Part shown: positions 35,207 through 46,687 of the stretch, piece by piece
How positions within the stretch are numbered: the first letter of the stretch is position 1
Layout of the letters: the number at the start of each line of letters is the position of its first letter
NCBI RefSeq assembly: GCF_027943255.1
Contig: NC_072896.1
Span: forward strand, 7,812,001-7,876,000
DNA from: Anastrepha obliqua
Lineage: Eukaryota; Arthropoda; Insecta; Diptera; Tephritidae
Reading direction: 5' to 3'
DNA length: 64,000 nt
Program-made: the position numbers and the translations under genes
The notes under the pieces: generated by a model
What the model saw: only the letters and a program-made list of their open reading frames with translations
The model's database searches: none
What the model was told of the DNA's origin: nothing

Positions 35207-36040
35207 TTAGAGCCTAATAAACTACTTCTAAATGTGTCAGAATTTTTGTCGAAAGTGCTCAGCACTGTCTTGTAGGGTATCTTTTATGTATATATGTTTA
35301 TGTATGCACACATGTAAGGGTATACCTTAAAACCCCGCAAGAAAATATACTGGTGCCCAACGAGTGAACTTATGGTGCTCATTCAAAAACTCACTTAAGA
35401 TGCAGACGTTAAGTTAAGGGGCATAGAATTTTCAAAAAATCGATTTTTTTCGGTGCTCAAACTAAATTCAACAACAAAAAAAAAAAACAATACTTCAAAA
35501 ATCCCAACTTTTTATTCTTGTCAATTCAATTTTAATATAATACAAACAAAATGCAAGCTTCGAATTCCTCAAAATTCTTGGTAATTTTTTTTGACATTTT
35601 CTTCGTTAAGGTGTTAAGAATTTTCCTCCACATAAAATTCCTTAGATCATAAATATTTGTATAAAAACATAAAAAATGTTTGAGAGTTTTTTAAATGCCA
35701 GGAATACGTGCGTGCACTTTTCATTGCATGATATTTTTATTTTTAACAATAATAACAATAACAATAATAATAATAACAACAAATATCTTCAGGTAGAAAA
35801 GTATTTTCTTGCAACCTGTTAATGGTCGTTAGAAACGGAAATAGGCGCCATGCGCAACTTATGTATTTTCTATTATATTTCTCGCTATCTTTTTTTGTCC
35901 TTTTTTAATTTTTTGTATATTTTTATTTTTTTTTTTTTGTTTTGTTTTTTAATTCATTTTTTTATTTTTTTTATTTTTATTTTTTTTTGTATTTTATTCT
36001 TGCATACAGCCATCAAATATCCATTACCTAATCAACTCGC
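35207..36040. other. AT-rich intergenic, low complexity
   Basis: AAT/AAC repeats lie near 35740-35785, and 35880-36000 is almost pure T with scattered A and G. On the reverse strand AATAAA at 35993-35998 is the likely polyadenylation signal of the gene ending at 36041. Confidence 0.55.
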
Positions 36041-36831
36041 TTACTGATCAGACTCATCCGTGTCTACAAAATAAAGTTTATATCGGAAACCATAATGGGA
36101 CCTATCCATCCATTTATTTTCCATATACGTTTCATAAACATACACCAAATCCTTCTCGTTCTCCCTGTCTGCCGGTGAAAGTGAGTTGAGATACTTTTCA
36201 AATTCATCTGCATAATGATTGCCAATTTCCTTCAGCAGCTGCATTTCTTCTTCATTGAATCGCTCGAAACCATGAGCCTTCAAAGCGTTGGCCACCTCAT
36301 CATTTTCAGTAGTTTGACTTTCGTTTTTCAACTTGTGACGATTTGTAAACGTAAAAAAGTCCTTTAGAACCGGTTCAATGCGTTTTCCGGACTGTGCCCT
36401 TAGAGCTTCATCTGAGTCTCTCACATATTTTTCGACCACAGCTCGTTCCGTTCGCATAGCTTCGGTGTCTACACTATTGAAAGCCGGATCGGCCAGCAAG
36501 TCCTTGGCTATTTTATTACTGCCTTGAAGCAGAAATTTTAAATGCCTGGTTGTGCCTTCTTTTATCATCGCTGCCAGTTTCTCACGCTCACTCGATACCG
36601 GCAATGGCTTCGCAACGCGTGCGGCTATATCCTTTTCTTGTGCAATCGCTTTATATTCCTTATTAGCGTCCTCGGAGGAACTTTGCGTTTGTGTTCTGGG
36701 CAAACAGAATCCAAGCTAAGAAGTTGTAAGAGCACCAAAAATTATAAGTGGGAGGTCCCACATATTTTTGTTCACGTTAGACAAACCTGGAAAAGTGTTG
36801 CGCACAATAGCAGCAAAATTGTCTTCGACAT
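36041..36831 (-). CDS. Secreted helical protein, family member 4
   Basis: On the reverse strand, exon 1 is 36787-36831 and exon 2 is 36041-36715. The GT-AG phase-0 intron is 71 nt. The product is 239 aa. Exon 1 encodes MSKTILLLLCATLFQ and exon 2 opens LGFCLPRTQTQ, together forming a signal peptide with cleavage likely near the Cys-Leu-Pro. The mature chain has no cysteine, many charged residues and helical periodicity. The C-terminal region keeps the family layout (a Gly-Phe-Glu-Arg segment, then L-S-P-A-D and L-V-Y-V-Y-E-T-Y), with Val where the others have Trp, so it is a divergent member. AATAAA follows at 35993-35998. No clear TATA consensus is visible; only a TTTTAAA-like run lies 55-65 nt upstream. 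The ORF is intact. Function unknown. Confidence 0.8.
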
Positions 36832-37327
36832 CTTGTCTATTCGGCAAATTAATTCTTATTTTCAACTCGCTCTTGGTCAAGGTTTAAAACGTACTGAGCA
36901 CGGCAATGCTAATTCGCAAAGCGTTTATGCCTGTAGATTAGAAAATTTTGCAATTGGTATTTACGTACGTATGTATGTATGTACTACGTGCAAACGAGGG
37001 TGGATCAATAAGCCTTTATTGATTTATTTATTTTATTTTCCAACACAGTCTCTTCATAATGAAACACACTTCATTCATGCTATTTCAAATATTGCGAGAC
37101 CCTTAAACATTCCTTTTAAAGTGAAACATCTTAGGTGTCGATGGACGAACGAGAATGGAGAGTAAAGGCCATGCAACGTTTTGGAATTTTCGTTCCGCGA
37201 GAGAGAAAAAAGATATAACATAAAGGAAAAGGAGAGAGAAAGTTATACCTTATATATATTTTAGATGCACTTTAGACTATTTTTTCTGAGCTTTTTCTTT
37301 TGGTTCTAATTTCTGGTGAGAAATAAC

Positions 37328-37490
37328 ACTGCCTACTTTTTGGCGCTTGATTGTTGGTGCAAACTTGTAGGAAATATATTTTTGGTGCCTACTTTTCGGC
37401 GTTATATTTCCTTGGTGCCTACTGTTTGGGGCGTTTTTGGTCCGAATTTTTTTGCCGTTTTTTTTTTGGTGCTGACTTTTTGGCGCTTAT
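37328..37490 (+). repeat. Clustered imperfect 20 bp repeats
   Basis: Four variants of TGGTGCCTACTTTTTGGCG occur in 160 bp, at about 37329, 37380, 37413 and 37469, not evenly spaced. They have no known meaning to me. Confidence 0.5.
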
Positions 37491-38544
37491 TTCCGTTTCC
37501 TGACTAGTGCTTGTGCGTACTATAAAGTGCTATCCATTCCGGCGTCGGTTTTCTTGGTATTGCCTTGCAATTTGTGCCGTTGCTGCGGTCTTGGAATCGC
37601 TGCGTTTGTGCGGGTGATAAACGCTCGGAGTAGTGCGCATTGTTGCCACGGTTTGTATCCTGCGTTTACCTACACCGGTCGACCCTCCTCCGTTTTTTGT
37701 AAATTTTGTCTATTTCTATTTTCTGCAAATGTTGTGAATTTCTTTAGATATATATTCTTTCTCTTTCTCTCTCCCACTCTCTCGCGGGTCTCTCCCTCTT
37801 TCTTTGACTGCCTTGAAAGTTTCACTTCTGCTGTGTGTACTACGCTACACGCACTTTTTTTATTGGTGCCCCTCAATTATGCGAATCAAATCACTTGCCA
37901 CTGAGCAATAACTTCATATTTGGAAACAGGAAGTAGGCGCCGAGCACTAGGCCTGGAGAATACGGCCATGTAGGCCAAAACAGCCCTTAGTAACCTAACT
38001 CACGAAATTAGGCCAGTGCGTCTGAAAACTTGTGCCAAACAATGGAACTTTTTTAATTGCCAAATGCAGTCGCTTTTGCTTCGAAACGGCTTGGACTAGT
38101 TCTAATACTTTCCGATAATTGGCCTCCAAGCGCATTCCTAACACGGTGGACTGAAGGTGGCAACAACCACAAACCCCTACCCCGTTCTCAGTGGATTTCA
38201 ATGAGACAGCTGATTTTCGGACGTAAAGATTGTATTTCCGTTTTCATTTCATTCTTTATTGTTTTGCAATTTTATTGTCATTAATCCTGCCGTGATACCT
38301 GCGCCTGAGAGACGTATGCTGTTTGAGTTGTTTGCTCTCTCTCTCGCGAGTGCTTTCGGACCACATGGTTATTTTCATTTTACTCAGTCGTCTATAGCAG
38401 GTTGTCGTATGGTGAAAAGATTCTTTCTTCTTTGAGGTTGTCGTGAGTGGGGATTTTTCGTCGTAAGCTTTGAGTTTTAGCTATAGCATATGTCTCAAAG
38501 CCGTATGGTTAACTTTTGCGTACACAACACACAGCAGATCAGTC

Positions 38545-38665
38545 AGAATATTAGTGGTTTTTGTTGTTGCAAGCCCTTCCGCTACGGTGTAGTCTCCGAT
38601 CGTTATCAACTATCTCATCTAATGGTGATCGTAGAAAACATGCTGCTTCGACGGGGTTTGTAAGT
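38545..38665 (-). repeat. LINE-tail repeat
   Basis: The reverse strand reads AAACCCCGTCGAAGCAGCAT, then GTTTTCTACGATCACC, TTAGATGAGATAG and CAACAACAAAAACC. It is a copy of the tail found at 21.4 and 63.5 kb. Confidence 0.5.
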
Positions 38666-38808
38666 GAACGGGGTTTAAGGGGCACGTAAATAGGCAGCTA
38701 ATCAGAAAATTCAGTCGGCAAATTCTTGTCAAGCAAGGTGTTGGACTTGAATTAACAACGCATGCCGTTCTCTAATTTGCTGGGACTTCTTGACCCACCC
38801 TCGTATGT

Positions 38809-39559
38809 CAATATGCCCGAGTTTACATTAATGCATTTTGTGCGATCGCTTTAATTGATATTCTAATAAATTTTTCCCCGGAAAAATAGTGACTGACGTA
38901 TAAAGGTCAAGTAGACGCATACACACATGTAGCGAGTGGGCATCAGCACATGAATTGAATCAATCAAAACTGTTTGAGGCAACGAATGTAGTTATGTAGA
39001 GGCAATGTAATTATCATCCTCCTCCGTTGTAGGCATATATGTATGTTAATGTAATATTTCTTAATTACAGATGATGTCAAAATTAAAAATTCCAATTAAT
39101 CTAATCGGGATTTGGAAAAGGACGACCTTTCCCGCGCACTTTTAGTACAGAAATTGATATTACACAAGCTGCTGGTGCTTACTGTGGATCGAGTTTGATG
39201 GCGCAATCTTTTGATGGCGCCTAGGTGCTGGTGTGGAGTTTGAGCTCCTTAAATTGCATACTGTTTGAAAGCTTCTTCTTCTTCTTCTTTCATAGCGTTA
39301 CAACGCGGGGTGCGTCAAAGCTTCTTTCAAAATGCTCCTCCAAAGCGTTCTATTGAGCTGTTGCTTCATTTCAAGCAAAATTATATACCAGGTATATACC
39401 TATGAAATGAGACTTTTAGCTATTAGTCCATATATGTCGCTAGGAGTATTTCTTAACCTTCCCAAATGTCTTGTTTTTTTCGGCTGTCATCTGTCAACAA
39501 TATTCAGTTCATTGTTTGTTACGTTTCATACAACAATGCATTTTTGCCGCTCTTACAAA
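38809..39559. other. Intergenic with a small LINE 3' tail
   Basis: Bases 39272-39320 (CTTCTTCTTC then AGCGTTACAACGCGGGGTGC) resemble the 3' edge of the RTE-like relic near 26150. No gene is seen. Confidence 0.4.
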
Positions 39560-40220
39560 TGTCGGATTTCGTGCCTTCAAACTACGATTTGCGGACATCG
39601 AAAAACCACTTGTGAAATGCTGCTCTTCCGGTTCAAAAGGAAGTCTTTTTTGCATCGAATCATTAAGGGTGATGAAAAATGGGTGTATTTCTCCAATCCC
39701 AAGCGTAAACGATCGTATGGTCCGCCCGGCCACAAGCCAAAAACAACGGCCAAACCAAATCGCTTCGGCCGCAAGGCAATGTTGTGTTTTCTGGGATCAC
39801 CGTGGTATGATTTGGTACGAGCTATTAAAACCAAGTGAAACAGTTGACGGTGCACGATACCAACGACAAATGGCCGATTTGAACAGCGCTATACACCGAA
39901 AACGCCAAGAATATGCCGATCGGCGTCACAAAGTAATTTTTCTTGATGACAATCCACTGCCACATCGAACAAGAGCGACCCGGGAATTGGTGGAGACATG
40001 CGGCTTACTCACCATACTTGGCGCCTTCCGATTATCATTTGTTTGCAGCGATGGGCCAAGCACTTTCCGAGCAGCGCTTCAATTCTACGAAGAAGCCAAA
40101 AAATGGCTCGATGATTGGCGGCGAAAAAAAGTCTCATTTCATAGGTATACACCCAAAATTCATCGATTTGTTTGTGTTTTGTTTGAAAAACCTTAGACCT
40201 CTAAATCTCGTCCGGTTAGT
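39560..40220 (+). pseudogene. Mos1-like (mauritiana-type) mariner relic
   Basis: The forward frames give the blocks C-E-M-L-L-F-R-F-K-R-K-S-F-L-H-R-I, K-G-D-E-K-W (first Asp), N-R-F-G-R-K-A-M-L-C, Y-E-L-L-K-P-S-E-T-V, V-I-F-L-D-D-N-P (second Asp), H-A-A-Y-S-P-Y-L-A-P-S-D-Y-H-L-F (third Asp) and G-Q-A-L-S-E-Q-R-F-N-S. This is the block order and wording of the Mos1 group. All three Asp residues survive, but at least two frameshifts (near 39800 and 39990) and loss of the N-terminal half inactivate it. Confidence 0.8.
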
Positions 40221-42224
40221 TGGAACATACTAATTAATCCTAAGTTGTTATTGTCATGAAGTCCAGTTACTGCCCAGTTTCCAAACTATTGTTTTCCTGT
40301 ATTATTAAGCTGCCAAACCACCTGGATTCACAACTTTACATATGAACCTGTATGAAGCTGATTTTATGGAACTTTCAGTAAAGAGCTCCCAAACGTATGC
40401 AACAAATTTTTGTTAAGCATTTCATGGCTACAAAGTAGCTTTAGGAATTATTTCTTTAATTTCGCCTATTCCATAGAACTTTTTGTAGATACACAAAATG
40501 CTTAGAAGGGGCGAGGTATGGCTCGACACTATAGCAACAGAAGTAGAGAAAATATGATTAGGCCTTGAAAGGTATTAGTATTAGGGATTTCGCGCAAATT
40601 AGTAATTTTTTAAGAGATTTAAGGTTTACTGTATCGAAAAGCAAGCATATTTTTGGAAATATGGAAAAGCTGCTTTTAGTCGATTTTGGATTGCGCTTTT
40701 ATACCGTTAAATTCTTGACCATACTTGTGATTTAGCTTTCATGAATAACGAAAGTGAACTTCAGCTGGCGCACCCGCGGTGGGTGTGATTGTGGGAGGGT
40801 ATGAAACGTGTCGAAAAAAAATGTCTACCATCTCATTTTATACCGGCTGAAATTTTGTCCATGTATTGTTGACATTTAGTAGAATCAAACAAAAATAGTC
40901 AGCTGCGCCGTAGAGGGGGGAAAATACGTCAGCTGAACGCAATGATACATTCTTGCTTCGGCTGACGGTCTTCCCACCGCTATAAACGCAGCTGACCATC
41001 ATTATTATATTTTCATATGTGTCCAAAATTATTAGCATTTTATTTTATTAAAATTTGAAAATTTTCAATCGGCATAAAGTAGTTTTACTTTGTAATTTAT
41101 TTTACAAGTTCGCCTGTTCAGCTATATGGCAGATTACCTGCAAAATTGCTGTCAATCCTGTTGTGAAAGGTGTTTCTTCATAGAAATTATTTTGGTGGAA
41201 TATTTCGGTGGTTTTGGTTTGTTTAAGTGTTATTACCGCAAACAAAAATGTTCTGAAGAAGAAGCCTTCGAAATAAAAAAGTTTATGAACATCAGTCTTA
41301 AACGATTTTGTCTAAGTTCAACTAAGTTCCCCAGTCGCTTTTTTCCTAAAATATGGTTCAACACTATAGCAAAAGGAGTACAGAAAAAAAACAAGCACAG
41401 GGACTTCGCGCAACTCAGTTATTTTTTAAGAGGATTAAGGGCTCGAAAGGTAAGCAAATTTTTGGATTTTTTAGTAGCATAATAATAAACCCAAATTCCG
41501 AAAAAGCTGCTTTATTTTACATATCACAAACTGTACAAATTATTATTTTTTATACGAAAGAAAAGGGCGGTGTATAACTTTATTTGGCGAAGTTCTTTCC
41601 TTAAGAACGCGGAGCAGGAGAGACTCTTCCTGCAGCAACAAAAGTTTACTGTAAACAAAAAAAATCATTTTTTCACGGCTATCGATTTGTTTAACAAATG
41701 GATTTTTTGTTGAAAGCATCGCATTTCAAAAATAAGGCTGCTATTTAAAAAAGCGTTCTACAATTTTTTATAAAAATTTCAGTCTTCTTATTTTTATTGA
41801 AGTCAGTTCAAGGCCGGTTTAACCATAAAACAACAAATTAAATTATTGCTATAAATTATTTTTCACAATAAAGCAAGCGTTTGAATTTATGCGAAACTTC
41901 AGCTTTGTGCGAGTACTTTTGACTATGGCTGTATGTGTAAGTATATGAGCACAATGTTTTTCTTTATACATTAATAATTATAAATAAATGCACAACGAAC
42001 TTATACGCTTGGCTGTGCCTTTCCGACTAATTAAAGAGATCATAAAAAACTATTGAATATATCGAAGAAACTCATCATCACCTCGAATTTAATTGTAGAT
42101 AAACAGTTCACATTCAATTTCAATAGTCAAGATTTGTTCAACTTCTGAGTCCGGCTGGCTTGAACAATTTCTTTTCGAAAAAAAGCTTTAAAAGTTTTCG
42201 GTACGGACATATCGGACTAAAATG
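40221..42224. other. Intergenic with a local direct duplication
   Basis: Segments 40515-40690 and 41352-41525 match in direct orientation, about 840 bp apart (ACACTATAGCAA, TTCGCGCAA, TTTTTTAAGAG and AAGCAxxTTTTTGGA are shared). An imperfect inverted pair lies at 40898-40933 and 40966-41000 (GTCAGCTGCG arms). An open frame of 118 codons at 41126 spans one copy and has no recognisable domain, so I do not call it a gene. Confidence 0.45.
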
Positions 42225-42465
42225 GGCTTGGTCAAAATTGAAATATTTATGCATTTTTCTCATCTTGTTGTTGTTGTTGGTATTGTTGCTGCTTGATGTT
42301 GTTTTTGTTGTTGTTGTTTATGAAGTTGTTGTTGATGTAGCAGCTTACTAAACCCAGTCAGTGTGATGTAGTCACCAGTCGCCTTCGTCTAACTCATCTA
42401 ACAGTAGACCCAGAAAACATGCTATTTCGACAGGTTGCGACCAGAGTGAGAGGGGTGTTAACATT
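42225..42465 (-). repeat. LINE-tail repeat with GTT run
   Basis: The forward strand shows a long GTTGTTGTT run, then CCAGTCAGTGTGATGTAGTC, TCGTCTAACTCATCTAACAG and AAAACATGCTATTTCGACAG. On the reverse strand this is the LINE tail seen at 21.4 and 63.5 kb with its (CAA)n end. Confidence 0.6.
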
Positions 42466-43169
42466 CATTCATTTACATATGTTCTGCCTAAATAAATTTC
42501 TTAAGAGAAAAAATAGATAATATTATAAATAAATAAAAATAAAGATAAAACATAGCGATTTAGCTGATTTTTTCATGTAAAGGCCAAAAATGGTGATATT
42601 TTGAAATTGGGGGACATCAGAATTCGTTTTAGAGGTATGGTTCCTTCGGCAAAGTTTCTTATTTTGATCACTAGAATACGATTTTCATAGAGCAATGAGC
42701 GATTTTTAAATCGACCCGCCCTACTGTACATGCAATGCTGTGCCTATGAATGCGCGCTGGATTTCTTGAGAAATTTTACCGTATGTTTTGCTGTGGCGAG
42801 GCACATACATATGTACATACACACAACATATATACATATATCCGCATATATACATACATATATAAATTCACAAATTTAAATTTGCTTATGCCATCCTTCT
42901 GTGTGCCTGGTAATGAAGCACTTTCTATACATACATACATTCTTTTTGGTGTCGCTTTTTCGTTTCACTTTTTCTCAAATCACTCCCAACGATTCTAAAG
43001 AAGTTTTCACTTCAAAAAGTTATTTGTTGCAACGTAGTAAGTTTCAGCTGAATTGATGTTGTTGCGTATTTCAGGCAGATCTATGGATGTAACATTTGTG
43101 CGAAAAAAGGTATAAATAAAATTTTAAATTTTATATTTAAAATTGCTATCGATGCTGCAGCAACCCTTT
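42466..43169. other. Intergenic with a dispersed repeat
   Basis: Bases 42951-43020 are a near-exact inverted copy of 55716-55787 (CACTCCCAACGATTCTAAAG is shared). TACATA-type microsatellites lie near 42803-42860. No gene is seen. Confidence 0.5.
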
Positions 43170-43970
43170 TATTAATGAAAGCCGCGACACTGATATGTAC
43201 AATGTGATGCGATACACGGAAATGATATCTACATTTTCACTGATAGCCAAGCGGCGATAAAATCCCTCACAAAATAGTCGACAACCTCCAAGGTAGCCAT
43301 GAAATGCCGCACATCTCTTAACGAGATTGCTGAGTCATTTCACTTAGGGATCATTTGGGTGCCTGGCCATCGCGATATTGAGGGTAACTGCAGAGCCGAT
43401 GAACTAGTGAGACTCGGCACCAAATTGACCGATGAGTGCATAAACAATGTCATAGGGACACCCTTACAAACATGCAAGCTACTTATCCTTGAACAAATCG
43501 TAAGAGCAGCGAACGAAAAATGGAGTAATGAAACCAACCCAGAATCGCCCGACAACTGTGGCCGGCTCTCAATGCTAAACGCACAGAATCTCTGCTAAGC
43601 CGAAATAAACACAGTCGTAGCACACTGACTTCAGTCATAACGGGGCACTGCCTAATAGGTAGGCACAAGGATGGGTGTGCAAGCACATGACTTCTGTAGA
43701 AGTTTTCTAGATGAGGAGGAAGAGACAATTTTGCACCTTCTGTGCCATTGTCCTGCTTTATCCCGACGTAGGTTTACTATTCTAGGTAAAGAATTTTTTA
43801 ATGAGTTGGAAGATCTCAGTTCTGCAGAAATCCGAGATATTCTAAAATTTCTGAAAAGCATGCACTGGTTTTAGGAGAAATAGGGACAAGCTCCCCACGC
43901 GGCATCACAATGGGCTATGAGCCTGAGTGCGCCCCACAGGACAACCTCTTTAACCTAACCTAGGTAGGTA
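43170..43970 (+). pseudogene. LINE RNase H and C-terminal domain relic
   Basis: The forward strand has I-F-T-D-S-Q-A-A-I-K-S-L near 43235, I-W-V-P-G-H-R-D-I-E-G-N-C-R-A-D-E-L-V near 43350 (both catalytic Asp kept), and a frameshift near 43550. Then come T-G-H-C-L-I-G near 43640 and the cysteine end I-L-H-L-L-C-H-C-P near 43735. The 3' untranslated part ends CTTTAACCTAACCTAGG near 43965. It is 5'-truncated. Confidence 0.75.
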
Positions 43971-44610
43971 GGTAGGTATAGTGGTTGTCGTTTGACACAC
44001 CTAGGACTGCTGTAGACCCATTGTGATACCACCGGGGCTGTCCCCTCTCCTCACTCTACATCGTCCTCATTGAACCAACCGGTGGTTTTGATATATCTAA
44101 CAAGACTTGTTATTTTTATATTGGCTACTTCTGCCAAGTTATTCAGGGAGATTTTTCCTAAAATATTGAACCTTCTTCTATCCAGAGCCAATCGCCTGCA
44201 TAGCAAGTGTTCTATAGTCTCTTCTTCTTCGATGTCGTTACAGCTTCTGCAATAGTCGTTATAGGGTGCTCCCAGTCTACTGGCATGCCTACCAATCAGA
44301 CAATGCCCTGTTAGGACCCCGAGAAGACTTCTCATGTTTTTCCTGTTTAGTTTCAACAGTCGGTTTGGCGGCCGATGTTCCATTCAGGCCACGTGATTCT
44401 ACTAGTTGCACAGATCAGGGACTGAGACCATAGCCTGTTGGCAGCACTGATAGTGTGTTTATCTATAAGCATCTTGCAAGTTGCAAGCATCTGAATATAT
44501 GCTTATATATCTTGTTGTGAGAACACTTTTATTTAGGGTTAGCAGGCCTTCCCTGATAGCCAATATTTCAGCATGAAATGCACTGCCTAAACCTAACCTG
44601 CCTAACCTAA
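43971..44610 (-). pseudogene. LINE C-terminal relic, opposite strand
   Basis: Read from 44383 on the reverse strand: N-R-K-N-M-R-S-L-L-G-V-L-T-G-H-C-L-I-G-R-H-A, C-R-S-C-N and E-H-L-L-C-R-R. A 3' tail related to that of the forward LINE runs to about 43975. The two LINEs meet tail to tail. The upstream part (44400-44600) is a decayed RNase H region. Confidence 0.7.
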
Positions 44611-45003
44611 CCCAACCCGTTTATTCACGTAAAAAAAGTTGAAAATATTCAATTTAGAAAAAATGAAACTTCCACCCTCCTTTTCTCCTTCCCTTCCCCT
44701 GAATGGTAGCGCAACAGACAAATTTTGAATTCTTGTTCCAATGGGCCCTCGCAAGGAGATGAATATAAATATATTAGATTTTCCAAAAAGCAAACGTACA
44801 TCATCTGATTCATTGTTGCTCCCGTTTTCTGGCACTTAGCATAGCGGTAACTACATAAACTAAAAGTTTCCAGAATTCTCAGCAGCATAGACATCATCCA
44901 GACGTAAAAAGTTAGTTAAAGTTTTGAGCATTTAGTTTTAATTTAAAATACTAGCATATTGAAACACATTACATTTTTGAAAAATTTCTAATCAAACATA
45001 AAA
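44611..45003. other. Unassigned intergenic
   Basis: No gene is seen. This contains the 3' untranslated region of the gene ending at 45004; an ATTAAA variant on the reverse strand near 44940 may be its polyadenylation signal. Confidence 0.4.
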
Positions 45004-45800
45004 TTATGGTTTGAATGAGTCGAAAAAGTTAGCATAGTGCTCTGCCTTCTTCTCATCATTCTTCTCGTTCTTGAATTTTGTGAACCAATCAATCAGTTTG
45101 GACTCCTTTGCCGTGTCCTCTTCATTCAAGGTATCCAAATATCTTTGGATTGCCTTTTCGAATTTTCCAGATACCACTTTTAGTTCCGCCAACAAATCCT
45201 CCTCGAACTTATCCGAACCGTTATCAATAAAAGCCCGTTGAATCGTTTTTGTTTCATCCAAATCGGCTGGCATGTCGTTGGCATCCTGCAATATGTCGGT
45301 GAGTGTAATCATCGATTCGAACAGGGACAGCATGCCTTCAGCCTCGACTGTGTTTGTAGCGTCGTTAGTTTTCAGATATTCGGAAATACGACTAATATTC
45401 GCCTGAAGCGCGGGACTCTTTTCTGGGAGCGCTTCCAATTGTGCGAGTGTCTTCTTGAAAAGTGGACGCCCATTTTCCGTCGTATATTTGGCCAATCCAA
45501 CTAAGTCTACAAGGGTGGTCGTCATCAATGATTGACGTCCTTTTGTAAAGCCTAACTTCTCGGAAGAGGAGGCATCTTCATCTTTAGCCGCACTCGTTTG
45601 CTTCCTTTCGACTGCTACCTCGCCGGCATCACGTCGCATACGTGGAATGGCCTGTGCCTGCAAATCGAAATTTAATATTTAAAACAAGTAATACATACAC
45701 ATTTAATAGCTAAATTTATGTATTTACAGTTATAATTTTTTTTACTTACTTGCATCAGCAGACATGCGCTGAGTATTAAAATGATTGAGCTCTTTGACAT
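45004..45800 (-). CDS. Secreted helical protein, family member 5
   Basis: On the reverse strand, exon 1 is 45750-45800 and exon 2 is 45004-45657. The intron is 92 nt, GTAAGT donor, phase 0. The product is 234 aa. Exon 1 encodes MSKSSIILILSACLLMQ, and exon 2 opens AQAIPRMRRD, so cleavage is likely after the Ala-Gln-Ala. The mature chain has no cysteine. It aligns along much of its length with member 1: E-A-L-P-E-K-S-P-A (about 92-100), N-I-S sequon (about 104), and L-I-D-W-F-T-K-F (about 205-212). It is followed by a Lys/Glu-rich end with two Phe pairs. It has the best core promoter of the group: TATAAAT 31 nt before a perfect initiator TCAGTA. A small upstream Met in frame extends the first exon but would bury the signal, so I prefer the Met at 45800. 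Intact; function unknown. Confidence 0.85.
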
Positions 45801-45833
45801 GGTTGCACTTTGGATGATCGACTGACTGAATCG

Positions 45834-45867
45834 TACTGACTGCTGCAGCTGCACTTTTCAATTTATA
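45834..45867 (-). promoter_or_regulatory. TATA box and initiator of family member 5
   Basis: TATAAAT is at 45867-45861 and TCAGTA at 45839-45834 on the reverse strand. The 30-31 nt spacing is canonical for insects. Confidence 0.7.
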
Positions 45868-46311
45868 TTCGCTTGGAAAATTATAAAAAAGTAACCCCTT
45901 AATATGTCTCTGTATATATACTATACATTTCAAGAAATTGAGTTTCTTGGGTATATTTGTAATCACTAAAAATAAAATTCTAATTAAATATTCATGCGAT
46001 AGCAATGACCTGGCCTTTTTTCCATTCAGTGCCTATAAATCCTTATCTTTGTGCAACATTTCATTTAACTCTATTATGCATATTTATATATTATTTGTTT
46101 GCATATGGGTGTAGAGGTTTTAAAATGTGCGTTTATTTCACAGAAATCGACCATACACAAATTGCTGATTAAAAAGTTCAAAACATACTAAGTATTGCGA
46201 GTAGTTGTTTGTAAAAAGTGCTCAGTTGTTTTAGGAGATCGTTTGCATTTTCTTCTTCCGCCTACAAAGAGATTGGCGGGAACGTTGATTTTGATGTTGT
46301 TGTGGTGTTGG
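45868..46311. other. Unassigned intergenic
   Basis: No gene or repeat was identified. Confidence 0.4.
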
Positions 46312-46450
46312 TTGTTGTTGGTGTTGTTGTTGTTGTTGTATCAGCATAAAAACTCCCCATACAATTACGAGGAATGCAGCTGGAGTCACCGTCTGTGGCC
46401 GGATAGAAATCCATGTCGTCCCGGTGAAGTAGAAAGACCGCCGTGGGAGC
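46312..46450 (-). repeat. Interspersed LINE-tail repeat, TATATCCGGCC type
   Basis: This is a reverse-orientation, diverged copy: GTTGTTGTTGTTG, ATACAATTACGAGGAATGC, GTGGCCGGATAGAAATCC and CCGCCGTGGGAGC are recognisable. The left breakpoint of the 1366 bp tandem duplication lies about 20 bp beyond it. Confidence 0.6.
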
Positions 46451-46687
46451 GTTGGCGAGAAAGTCGTTCTAGATTCTTCGTGTTTCTTTTTAGGTTATTT
46501 CTGATTTATTTGGTTATATGACATGACGTCCAAAACCAAGAAATAAAAATATGTTTACTTTTTTTTGTTATGTAATTAAAGGGTATGCTGATTAATAAAA
46601 ATCTTCAGTAAAATTTAAACCAAGCCTTGATAGTTAAAAATAGTAGGGGGTGGGGAATATTTATTAATAATGCCACATGCTTTGAAA

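Larger units (their letters stand above)
36994..38805. mobile_element. Candidate element with mariner-type inverted ends
   Basis: The left end ACGAGGGTGGATCAATAAGC and the right end, on the reverse strand ACGAGGGTGGGTCAAGAAGT, are imperfect inverted repeats about 20 bp long. They resemble the ends of the element at 58948. The 1.8 kb between them shows no transposase motif. It includes repeats of a TTGGTGCCTACTTTTTGGCG type at 37328-37490 and a LINE-tail repeat near 38545-38665. It could be a mariner-derived nonautonomous element or two unrelated ends. Confidence 0.35.

Noticed and set aside
35850..36047. Phe/Ile-rich open frame
   Set aside because: It comes from a T-rich low-complexity run and has no plausible gene context.
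36542..37165. 207-codon forward frame overlapping family member 4
   Set aside because: It is antisense to both exons and the promoter region of member 4; member 4 has correct splice sites, a signal peptide and a polyadenylation signal.
41126..41482. 118-codon open frame with several Cys near the start
   Set aside because: It overlaps a locally duplicated segment, shows no known domain, and the second copy does not keep the frame.
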